From Gammaproteobacteria bacterium (GTDB lineage: Bacteria > Pseudomonadota > Gammaproteobacteria > Arenicellales > JAHEKD01): a stretch of DNA of 8,356 nucleotides. Of this stretch, positions 1-6,648 are shown piece by piece. Every line of letters starts with the position of its first letter. The first letter of the stretch is position 1. A program made the position numbers and the translations under genes. Under the pieces are notes generated by a model. It saw only the letters and a program-made list of their open reading frames with translations. It searched no databases and was not told the DNA's origin. Location of the stretch: NCBI GenBank assembly GCA_024638545.1, contig JAHEKD010000087.1:1-8356 (forward strand), in the 5' to 3' direction.

Positions 1-2
1 GC

Positions 3-2897
3 CCCAGTTTATTTGACCTTGAAATGCATCAGGATTTCCACCGCCGCCATATTGGACCTGACCAGGCTGAGACCCGGGAGATGCTGCAAACCGTAAATGC
101 TAAATCCATGGATCAGCTTATAAACGAAACCATACCTGAAAACATTCGTTTAAAAGATGATATCAATATCGATCCGCCGATGAGCGAACGACGCACTATC
201 TCCTACGTGCGTAAAATGAAAGATCGTAACAAGGTATTTATCTCCATGATTGGGATGGGCTATTACGGCACAGTCACACCCAATGTGATTAAGCGTGTGG
301 TACTTGAAAACCCGAGCTGGTATACCGCTTATACCCCTTACCAGGCTGAGGTCAGTCAGGGGCGGCTCGAGGTTTTATTGAACTTTCAGCAAATGGTTAT
401 GGATTTAACAGGCATGGAGATTGCCAATGCATCTTTGTTAGATGAAGCGACCGCTGCCGCTGAAGCGATGGTGATGGCTAAACGCACTTCAAAAAGCAAA
501 TCAACAGCGCTTTTGGTTTCCGACTGCTGCCATCCCCAGACGATAGCCGTTATTCAGACCCGTGCTGAAACCATGGGCATTGATGTCGTCCTTGGCGATG
601 TGCACCAATACTCAAATACAATGGATTATTTTGCCATACTGGTTCAGTATCCTGATACTTACGGTTCAGTCGATGATTATTCAAAAATTGTTGATCAGGC
701 GCATGAGAAGAAGGCACTGGTGATCGTAGCCAGCGATTTACTCGCTCTGGCCATGCTGAAGCCCCCTGGTGAATGGGGAGCCGATATTGTGGTTGGCAAC
801 TCCCAACGCTTTGGTGTTCCCATGGGATACGGCGGGCCGCATGCTGCTTTTTTTGCAACCAGGGATGCCTTCAAGCGCTCGATACCGGGCCGGATTATCG
901 GCGTCTCCGTAGACGCTCAGGGGAAACCTGCCCTGCGGATGGCGCTGCAGACACGCGAACAGCACATTCGCCGCGACAAGGCCACCAGTAATATCTGTAC
1001 GGCCCAGGTACTGCTTGCGATTATAGCAGCGCTCTATGCCTGTTATCATGGTCCTGACGGTATAAAAACTATCGCGCGCCGGGTCCATCGAAAGACGCGG
1101 ATAGTGGCTGAAGGTATTGAGAAGCTGGGATTTAAAGTGATTAACCCTAATCACTTCGATACTCTGTGCGTGCACACCCCGGGTGTTGCCTGGCGCCTGG
1201 CCGCCAAGGCACGTGAATCCAGGGTTAATCTGAGAGTTATCGACGGCGACCATCTGGGGATATCTCTTGATGAAACGACAAGGCGAATCAATATAGAGAC
1301 ACTTTGGCAGGTTTTTGATACCAAGGCGCTCAATAAGCTCGACATCAACCGGATGGACGAGATTGTGCAGACTTCTATTCCGGATAATCTGCAAAGACAA
1401 TCTCAGTTCTTAACACATCCGGTGTTTAACATGTATCATTCAGAAACTGAGATGCTGCGCTATGTGAAACGTCTGGCAAATAAGGACATCGCACTGGACA
1501 GGTCGATGATTCCGCTTGGCTCCTGCACCATGAAGCTGAATGCAACGACTGAAATGATACCGATCACCTTTCGTAATTTTTCCGCAATACACCCTTTTGC
1601 ACCATTAGATCAGACGCAGGGCTATCAGCAGCTATTTGAAGAACTGGAAAACATGTTGTGTGAATTAACCGGATTTGACCGTGTTTCACTTCAACCCAAT
1701 GCCGGCTCGCAAGGTGAATACACCGGCCTTCTGTGCATTCGTAAATACCATAAGACCAATGGCGATGACCACCGTGACATTTGCCTTATACCGCAATCGT
1801 CGCACGGTACAAATCCCGCCAGCGCAATCATGGCCGGCTTCAAGGTAATTGTTATCAAGTCGGATGAAAAAGGCAATGTTGATGTGGATGATCTTCGTGA
1901 AAAAGCCCAGGCTAATAAAGCCAACCTGGCGGCGTTGATGATCACCTATCCGTCAACACATGGGGTATTTGAGCAGGATATCGTTGAAATTTGCCAATGC
2001 ATACATGATAACGGCGGCCAGGTCTACATGGACGGCGCAAATCTGAATGCAATGGTTGGTTTGTGCAAACCGGGTAAATTTGGCGCTGACGTCATGCACA
2101 TGAATCTGCATAAAACCTTCTGCATACCTCATGGAGGTGGTGGGCCCGGAATGGGACCCATCGGCGTGGGTCGGCATTTGGCGCCCTTTCTTCCCAATCA
2201 TGCCGTCGTCGAAGGGGTTAACCCTGACGCCACGCCCGGCTCATCGGTGGGCACAATTGCCGCAGCACCCTGGAGCTCCGCGAGTATATTACCAATCTCA
2301 TGGGCATACATCGTGCTTATGGGTGCTGAAGGATTGAAAAAAGCGACTGAGCAGGCGATATTAAACGCTAACTATATTGCCGCCAGGCTCAATCCACACT
2401 TCCCGGTCTTGTACAGCGGTGCAAACGGACGGGTTGCTCATGAATGTATTATTGATCTGAGAGGCATTAAAGAAAAAACCGGCATTAGTGTCGATGACGT
2501 TGCAAAGCGTCTGGTCGATTTCGGTTTTCATGCACCTACCATGTCGTTTCCCGTTGTCGATACCCTCATGATAGAACCGACTGAGAGTGAAAATAAGGCC
2601 GAACTAGATCGGTTTTGTGATGCAATGATTCACATACGAGATGAAATTTCCCAGATTGAACGCGGCGAAGTTGATGCAAAAAATAACGTGCTTACAAATG
2701 CGCCGCACATTCAGGAATTATTGATTGCCGAAAGCTGGGACAAACCCTACAGTAAGCAGACCGCGTATTTCCCGCTTGAATGGGTGAAAGAGTATAAGTA
2801 CTGGCCACCCGTTGCCAGGGTTGACAATGTTTACGGTGACAGGAACCTGGTTTGCACCTGCCCGCCCATGGAAGACTACATGGAAGTTGCAGCATAG
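3..2897 (+). CDS. gcvP: Glycine dehydrogenase (decarboxylating), P-protein of the glycine cleavage system; 5' end probably outside the window
   Basis: P-protein is a PLP enzyme that decarboxylates glycine and passes the aminomethyl group to the lipoyl arm of H-protein, in the cytosol. The whole long, single-chain form is visible: an N-terminal half with the RHIGPD and [15 protein letters not shown] motifs, and a catalytic C-terminal half with [21 protein letters not shown] (about residue 592) and MDGANLNA. The PLP lysine is in [16 protein letters not shown] (K697, counted from the ATG at 24), followed by the glycine-rich loop. The C-terminus (APHIQ, VYGDRNL) is intact and ends at TAG 2895-2897. 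The first ATG in the window is at 24, giving 957 aa, but it has no Shine-Dalgarno. The frame stays open back to base 3, and the upstream codons read PSLFDLE. These align without a gap to E. coli GcvP before RHIGPD (recalled TLSQLE), so the real start is probably a few codons before the window. gcvT and gcvH are likely upstream neighbours (inference). Confidence 0.97.
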   Translation, partial: PSLFDLEMHQDFHRRHIGPDQAETREMLQTVNAKSMDQLINETIPENIRLKDDINIDPPMSERRTISYVRKMKDRNKVFISMIGMGYYGTVTPNVIKRVVLENPSWYTAYTPYQAEVSQGRLEVLLNFQQMVMDLTGMEIANASLLDEATAAAEAMVMAKRTSKSKSTALLVSDCCHPQTIAVIQTRAETMGIDVVLGDVHQYSNTMDYFAILVQYPDTYGSVDDYSKIVDQAHEKKALVIVASDLLALAMLKPPGEWGADIVVGNSQRFGVPMGYGGPHAAFFATRDAFKRSIPGRIIGVSVDAQGKPALRMALQTREQHIRRDKATSNICTAQVLLAIIAALYACYHGPDGIKTIARRVHRKTRIVAEGIEKLGFKVINPNHFDTLCVHTPGVAWRLAAKARESRVNLRVIDGDHLGISLDETTRRINIETLWQVFDTKALNKLDINRMDEIVQTSIPDNLQRQSQFLTHPVFNMYHSETEMLRYVKRLANKDIALDRSMIPLGSCTMKLNATTEMIPITFRNFSAIHPFAPLDQTQGYQQLFEELENMLCELTGFDRVSLQPNAGSQGEYTGLLCIRKYHKTNGDDHRDICLIPQSSHGTNPASAIMAGFKVIVIKSDEKGNVDVDDLREKAQANKANLAALMITYPSTHGVFEQDIVEICQCIHDNGGQVYMDGANLNAMVGLCKPGKFGADVMHMNLHKTFCIPHGGGGPGMGPIGVGRHLAPFLPNHAVVEGVNPDATPGSSVGTIAAAPWSSASILPISWAYIVLMGAEGLKKATEQAILNANYIAARLNPHFPVLYSGANGRVAHECIIDLRGIKEKTGISVDDVAKRLVDFGFHAPTMSFPVVDTLMIEPTESENKAELDRFCDAMIHIRDEISQIERGEVDAKNNVLTNAPHIQELLIAESWDKPYSKQTAYFPLEWVKEYKYWPPVARVDNVYGDRNLVCTCPPMEDYMEVAA

Positions 2898-2923
2898 AAA
2901 CACGCGAATAAGGACAATTTCAG

Positions 2924-2944
2924 ATGAAGAACAACAGATCATGA
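2924..2944 (+). promoter_or_regulatory. Possible six-codon leader mini-ORF coupled to lipA
   Basis: An AAGGA Shine-Dalgarno at 2910-2914 sits 9 bases before an ATG at 2924, which opens a six-codon reading frame (MKNNRS) ending at TGA 2942-2944. That stop overlaps the lipA ATG at 2941-2943 as ATGA, a classic arrangement for translational coupling. The lipA ATG itself lies 26 bases from this AAGGA and has only weak purine runs nearer to it. The peptide need have no function; the mini-ORF may only bring ribosomes to lipA. It could equally be chance, since a frame this short arises easily. Confidence 0.3.
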
Positions 2945-3927
2945 GCGAAGCAAAAACCAAACGTCGACGACCCATTGTTTACGGTACCAAATTCAGGGGC
3001 GAGGACAAGGTCGCAAAAATACCAGTAAAAATCGCCCCGACAACGGCTGAAACACGTCTACGAAAGCCAAACTGGATTCGGGCTCAATTTTCCGGAACGG
3101 CTGAAGTACATCGCCTGAAGAAAATACTCAGAGAAAACAAGCTGCACACCGTTTGCGAAGAAGCGGGCTGCCCAAACCTGGGAGAGTGTTTCGGTCACGG
3201 CACCGCTACATTTATGATTATGGGTGACATATGCACTCGTCGTTGTCCATTTTGCGATGTTGGCCATGGACGCCCAAACCCGTTGGACACTGATGAACCC
3301 ATTAACCTGGCAAAGACCATTAAGTCGATGCAGCTTAAATATGTTGTTATTACATCCGTTGATCGTGATGATTTGCGTGATGGTGGTGCCGGTCACTTTG
3401 TTGAATGCATTACGCAGGTCCGAAAACGCTCACCGCAGACAAAAATTGAAATTCTGGTTCCCGATTTCAGAGGCCGCATGGATGTTGCTGTTGAAATTAT
3501 GGACAGGGCGCCGCCTGATGTTTTTAACCATAACCTGGAAACTGTTCCACGCTTATACCGCGCGGCACGTCCCGGTTCTGACTATCATCATTCGCTTGGG
3601 CTGTTAAAGACGTTCAAGCGCAATCATCCGCAAATACCCACCAAGTCTGGGCTAATGGTTGGCCTTGGCGAAACAAACGATGAAATTCTTGAAGTGATGC
3701 AGGACATGCGGGCCCATAATGTAGACATGCTGACTATTGGACAGTATTTACAGCCTTCACGCTATCACCTGCCGGTAAAACGCTACGTTAATCCATCTGA
3801 ATTTGATGAATTAGCACACCTGGGCTATCCAATGGGTTTCTCACATATTGCATCCGGCCCAATGGTTCGCTCTTCTTACCATGCCGATCTTCAGGCAAAA
3901 GAACTCGTCGGACAAAAGGCCTCGTAA
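2941..3927 (+). CDS. lipA: Lipoyl synthase (radical SAM)
   Basis: LipA inserts two sulfur atoms at C6 and C8 of a protein-bound octanoyl group to make lipoyl cofactor on E2 subunits and glycine cleavage H-protein. At 328 aa it is close to the E. coli length (321). It carries both iron-sulfur motifs: the auxiliary cluster C72-x4-C77-x5-C83 ([12 protein letters not shown]) and the radical SAM C98-x3-C102-x2-C105 (CTRRCPFC). The family blocks [39 protein letters not shown] and GQYLQPSR are present. The C-terminal [11 protein letters not shown] (S311/S312) supplies the serine known to ligate the auxiliary cluster. ATG 2941 was chosen because its N-terminus aligns with E. coli LipA up to the shared IPVK block; the same frame runs upstream into the end of gcvP, but no family sequence is seen there. 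It lies 43 bases after gcvP and is probably co-transcribed with it. Start translation may depend on a short upstream ORF. Confidence 0.97.
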   Translation: MSEAKTKRRRPIVYGTKFRGEDKVAKIPVKIAPTTAETRLRKPNWIRAQFSGTAEVHRLKKILRENKLHTVCEEAGCPNLGECFGHGTATFMIMGDICTRRCPFCDVGHGRPNPLDTDEPINLAKTIKSMQLKYVVITSVDRDDLRDGGAGHFVECITQVRKRSPQTKIEILVPDFRGRMDVAVEIMDRAPPDVFNHNLETVPRLYRAARPGSDYHHSLGLLKTFKRNHPQIPTKSGLMVGLGETNDEILEVMQDMRAHNVDMLTIGQYLQPSRYHLPVKRYVNPSEFDELAHLGYPMGFSHIASGPMVRSSYHADLQAKELVGQKAS

Positions 3928-4090
3928 GTCCCGGCAGCAAATTCCTGTGCCTGGTCACTGCGGCGGATTGCAATGTCTTTTAGAGGAAGACACCAGCGCT
4001 ACTGTATTGATCAGGGCGTTATTTTTTCAAGAATTGCAGCCCATGCCGTTATTTACAATCTAAGTTATCATAACCAGCACTACTGATAGC

Positions 4091-5272
4091 GTGTCTTCGA
4101 AAAAACCTAAAGTTCTGATTGTCGCAACCCACCCTGTGCAATATCAGGTCCCCTGGTTTCGATACCTGCATAAACACCTCAGTGACTATCAGTTTGAGGT
4201 GCTTTATTTAACAATCCCGGATGCTGACAAACAGGGCGTTGGTTTCGATCAGCCCTTTCAATGGGACATCCCCATGTTTGAGGGCTATTGCTGGTCTAAC
4301 GTAAAAACCGAGAATTTAAGTGGTGACCTCGCGCTCGATAATTTTTTTTCGCTTCGACTGAAAAATACCAGACATATTATCCGGGAAACCAACCCCGATG
4401 CGCTGCTATTGACAGGCTGGCAATGCCTGGGGCTTATCCAGGTATTGTGGTGCGCTCGTGGATTGAAAATACCCTGCCTGATTCGCGCGGAAAGTAATAA
4501 CCTGAAACCCAGAGCGTATTACAAAAGCCTCATCCATCGCCTGCTATTAAGTCAGTTCGATAAATACCTGTCAATCGGCACGGCAAATCGTGATTTTTAT
4601 CTTGCCAACGGGGTGAATGCCGGGGATATCTTCAGCTGCCCCTATTTCGTTGACAATAAATTTTTCAAGCGAAGAGCCGTCACAGGCGAGGATCAGCTGA
4701 TTAGCCTTCGCTCGAAATGGCGCATTGCAGAAAAAGCATTCTGTTTTTGTTATGTGGGTAAACTGAGCGCTAAAAAACATATACTTGATATACTTCACGC
4801 ATTTCAAAGGCTCAATGATAAAAATACATGTTTATTAATTGTGGGTAGCGGCGATTTGATGCGCGAGGCGAAAGCCTATGTAAACAAGCACACGCTTAAT
4901 GTCAGGTTTGCAGGCTTTCTGAATCAATCACAACTTCCGATCGCCTACTCGCTAAGCCATTGTTTAATATTAGCGTCTGACTATGACGAAACCTGGGGAC
5001 TGGTTGTTAATGAAGCCATGGCCAGCGGACTACCGGCAATTGTCAGTCGACGCAGCGGGTGTCACCTTGACCTGATTCAGGAAGGTATCACCGGCTATAC
5101 GTTTGAGTTTGCTAACATCGATGAGCTGGCGCGAAAAATGCGGGCGATTAAATCATTGAATAAGCAGGAATATCAGGCGCTATCAAGGCAAGCACAGCTA
5201 AATCTTTCGGAAAATTATTCGATGCGGGCTGCTTCAGCAGGATTGCACAATGCACTGGTGAGCATTCTTTAA
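4091..5272 (+). CDS. Glycosyltransferase, GT-B fold, GT4-like; substrate unknown
   Basis: A 393-aa cytosolic-type protein with no signal peptide or clear membrane segment. The N-terminal domain opens with a beta strand and loop, KVLIVATHPVQYQVPWF, typical of one branch of GT4-like enzymes. The C-terminal nucleotide-sugar domain has YVGKLSAKKHILDILHAF (K224 and K228/K229 at the usual donor-phosphate position), LLIVGSGDL, VRFAGFL, and the E-x7-E motif ETWGLVVNEAM (E300, E308) followed by ASGLPAIVSRRSGC. It should transfer a sugar from an activated donor to a glycan, lipid or small-molecule acceptor; neither can be told from sequence. The start is GTG 4091: the frame is closed by TAA at 4061-4063 and no ATG or GTG lies between. 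There is no recognisable Shine-Dalgarno, so the start is less sure than the frame. Neighbours (lipA and an amino acid importer) give no hint of a polysaccharide cluster. A T8 run at 4342-4349 lies inside the gene but the frame is intact. Confidence 0.88.
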   Translation: MSSKKPKVLIVATHPVQYQVPWFRYLHKHLSDYQFEVLYLTIPDADKQGVGFDQPFQWDIPMFEGYCWSNVKTENLSGDLALDNFFSLRLKNTRHIIRETNPDALLLTGWQCLGLIQVLWCARGLKIPCLIRAESNNLKPRAYYKSLIHRLLLSQFDKYLSIGTANRDFYLANGVNAGDIFSCPYFVDNKFFKRRAVTGEDQLISLRSKWRIAEKAFCFCYVGKLSAKKHILDILHAFQRLNDKNTCLLIVGSGDLMREAKAYVNKHTLNVRFAGFLNQSQLPIAYSLSHCLILASDYDETWGLVVNEAMASGLPAIVSRRSGCHLDLIQEGITGYTFEFANIDELARKMRAIKSLNKQEYQALSRQAQLNLSENYSMRAASAGLHNALVSIL

Positions 5273-5344
5273 TTTAATAGCGTGATGATGAGGGAAATAT
5301 TGTTTATCAAAATTGTTAAAGCTAAATATTAGAATGTATCTACA

Positions 5345-5357
5345 ATATACTGTATAT
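5345..5357. repeat. Short odd palindrome in the AT-rich intergenic region
   Basis: ATATAC and GTATAT form perfect 6-bp arms around a single central T. An overlapping alternative pairing, CAATATA (5343-5349) with TATATTG (5355-5361), gives 7-bp arms around 5 bases. It lies about 90 bases upstream of the likely aapJ -10 box, so it could be a distant regulator site, or the tail signal of the glycosyltransferase gene. Such palindromes arise by chance in very AT-rich DNA. Confidence 0.25.
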
Positions 5358-5400
5358 ATTGCTTTTTAATCTGCTTTATGGTTATTTTTAACAGCTTGCC

Positions 5401-5429
5401 TTGATAAATTTAAACTTTTCATTTGTCAA
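5401..5429. promoter_or_regulatory. Imperfect dyad over the candidate aapJ -35 box (possible operator)
   Basis: TTGATAAAT (5401-5409) and ATTTGTCAA (5421-5429) are inverted copies over 9 positions with one mismatch, separated by 11 bases. The right arm covers the candidate -35 hexamer TTGTCA at 5423-5428. A repressor or activator bound here would directly affect RNA polymerase. The arms do not match a regulator site I can name: the left half recalls an FNR half-site, but the matching half is not at the required spacing. Confidence 0.3.
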
Positions 5430-5453
5430 TACATGCGCAATTTGGATTATAAT
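5423..5453 (+). promoter_or_regulatory. Candidate sigma-70 promoter for the aap operon
   Basis: A perfect TATAAT -10 hexamer lies at 5448-5453. The best -35 candidate is TTGTCA at 5423-5428 (five of six consensus bases), with a 19-base spacer, longer than the ideal 17, so it may need an activator. Transcription would start near 5460 and leave an 85-90 base leader before aapJ. There is no extended -10 TG and no sigma-54 GG/GC pair. The position upstream of the first transporter gene, in otherwise AT-rich non-coding DNA, supports the call. Confidence 0.6.
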
Positions 5454-5474
5454 CACCCGTCTTTTCTCAAACTA

Positions 5475-5494
5475 AAACAATGTTAGAATTGTTT
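5475..5494 (+). promoter_or_regulatory. Inverted repeat in the aapJ leader (operator or RNA hairpin)
   Basis: AAACAAT (5475-5481) and ATTGTTT (5488-5494) are perfect 7-bp inverted arms around a 6-base spacer. They would lie about 15-35 bases downstream of the predicted transcription start, a usual place for a repressor operator or a weak leader stem-loop. The stem is A/T-rich with a single G-C pair, so as RNA it would be unstable; a protein binding site is the better guess. Confidence 0.3.
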
Positions 5495-5546
5495 AAGTGT
5501 AAAGAAAACAGGGGAATTTTAACTAAACTATTCAGGAGATCACTCT

Positions 5547-6563
5547 ATGAAACTGCACAAATTTGCAGCCTATTCCACAGCTGTACTCACTGCAGCGGCG
5601 ATTACAACAACCCAAGCTGCAACTTTAGATGATGTTAAAGCCAAAGGCGCTGTCACCTGTGGCGTAAGTCAGGGACTTCCCGGCTTTTCCAACCCGGATG
5701 CTGACGGTAACTGGACAGGGCTGGATGTTGAATTCTGTCAGGCGATGGCGGCTGCAGTTTTCGGCGATGCCAGCAAAGCTGAATTTAAACCCTTGTCTGC
5801 AAAAACTCGATTTACTGCATTAACCTCTGGTGAAATTGATGTGCTTCCCAGAAACACAACCTGGACATTGAGTCGTGATGCACAGCACGGCGATTTTATT
5901 GGCGTCAACTATTACGATGGTCAGGGATTCATGGTGCGTAAAGATCTGGGCGTTGCCAGTGCCAAGGAATTAGCCGGTGCAGCAGTTTGCACAAACACCG
6001 GCACGACAACAGAACTGAACGTGGCTGACTATTTCCGTTCGAATGGACTTGAATACACAGTTGTTGCGTTCGAAAAGGCCGATGAGGTTGTCGCGGCATA
6101 CGATGCAGGTCGATGTGATGTTTACACAACTGACCAGTCAGGAATTGCGGCCCAGCGCACAAAGCTGGCTGATCCGGCGGCACACGTTATTTTGCCTGAA
6201 GTGATTTCCAAAGAGCCGCTGGGCCCCATGGTTCGTCATGGCGATAATCAGTGGGCGGACATCGCCAGTTGGTCGTTAAACTGCATGATCAATGCGGAAG
6301 AAGCCGGCATTAACAGCGGTAATGTTGACGAAATGGCTGCCTCTGCGAACCCTGATATCCAGCGTTTGTTAGGCGCATCAGGCGATATGGGAGATCTGTT
6401 GGGAATTCCAAATGATTTTTGCCACCAGATCGTGAAGCAGGTTGGAAATTATGCGGAGAGCTTTGACCGCAATGTCGGACCGGATACACCACTTGGTCTT
6501 GAGCGCGGCTTAAACGCCCTCTGGAAAGACGGAGGCATACTCTACGCACCTCCAGCACGATAA
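5547..6563 (+). CDS. aapJ: Periplasmic general L-amino acid-binding protein of an ABC importer (AapJ/BztA family)
   Basis: This protein captures amino acids in the periplasm and delivers them to the AapQ/AapM permease. A Sec signal peptide is clear: MKLHK, a hydrophobic stretch to about residue 19, then TTTQA with likely cleavage after A24 (TQA|AT). The mature 314 residues carry the family signature blocks CGVSQGLPGFSNPDADGNWT (38-57), LSAKTRFTAL, DVLPRNTTWTL, NYYDGQGFMVRK, TGTTTELN, YDAGRCDVYTTD, SKEPLGP, KQVGNY and GLNALW, ending at 338 aa, the usual AapJ length. ATG 5547 has a strong AGGAGA at 5534-5539, 7 bases away, and starts the signal peptide. Six cysteines (38, 64, 148, 190, 246, 292) are present; the first four match positions I recall as conserved in AapJ, the last two look extra. 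It is the first gene of the operon and is followed by a hairpin. By family, the substrates are a broad set of L-amino acids or the Glu/Gln/Asp/Asn group; which applies here cannot be read. Confidence 0.95.
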   Translation: MKLHKFAAYSTAVLTAAAITTTQAATLDDVKAKGAVTCGVSQGLPGFSNPDADGNWTGLDVEFCQAMAAAVFGDASKAEFKPLSAKTRFTALTSGEIDVLPRNTTWTLSRDAQHGDFIGVNYYDGQGFMVRKDLGVASAKELAGAAVCTNTGTTTELNVADYFRSNGLEYTVVAFEKADEVVAAYDAGRCDVYTTDQSGIAAQRTKLADPAAHVILPEVISKEPLGPMVRHGDNQWADIASWSLNCMINAEEAGINSGNVDEMAASANPDIQRLLGASGDMGDLLGIPNDFCHQIVKQVGNYAESFDRNVGPDTPLGLERGLNALWKDGGILYAPPAR

Positions 6564-6576
6564 TCAGAACTCATCT

Positions 6577-6601
6577 CGAAGGCACTTTTAAAGTGCCTTC
6601 G
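6577..6601 (+). terminator. Perfect hairpin between aapJ and aapQ (attenuating terminator or mRNA 3'-end stabiliser)
   Basis: CGAAGGCACTTT (6577-6588) and AAAGTGCCTTCG (6590-6601) are perfect 12-bp inverted arms around one central T, giving an 11-bp stem with a 3-base loop in RNA. It starts 13 bases after the aapJ stop. The following bases (TCATTTATAG) are only moderately T-rich, with a T5 run at 6615-6619, so termination would probably be partial. In ABC importer operons a structure at this place is known to keep the binding-protein mRNA more abundant than the permease mRNA; that role here is inferred. Confidence 0.72.
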
Positions 6602-6648
6602 TCATTTATAGATCTTTTTAGACGACAAAGAGCACATTAGAGGGACAC

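Noticed and set aside
738..1400. A 220-codon open frame on the minus strand inside gcvP
   Set aside because: It lies wholly antisense to a strongly conserved gcvP region, has no ribosome binding site I can see, and its protein shows no recognisable family. It is a shadow of gcvP codon use.
2812..2940. Upstream extension of the lipA frame to an ATG at 2812
   Set aside because: The extra 43 residues overlap the coding end of gcvP and show no LipA family sequence. The ATG at 2941 matches the family N-terminus.
3848..4063. A 71-codon frame on the plus strand across the end of lipA and the following gap
   Set aside because: Half of it is out-of-frame lipA sequence, there is no Shine-Dalgarno and no recognisable protein. 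It looks like chance.
3928..4090. Search for a terminator of lipA or promoter of the glycosyltransferase
   Set aside because: A T6 run near 4022 has no clean stem before it. The TACAAT at 4054-4059 has TTGCAG upstream at only 14 bases, too short for a good promoter. Nothing here is reported as a feature.
5349..5370. LexA (SOS) box suggested by TACTGTATATATT
   Set aside because: Only one CTGT half-site is present; the required ACAG at the standard spacing is missing.
5401..5415. FNR-type site starting TTGAT
   Set aside because: The second half ATCAA is absent at the four-base spacing; the sequence continues AAATTTAAAC.
6602..6648. Independent promoter for aapQ
   Set aside because: No hexamer pair with acceptable spacing was seen between the hairpin and the aapQ ribosome binding site.
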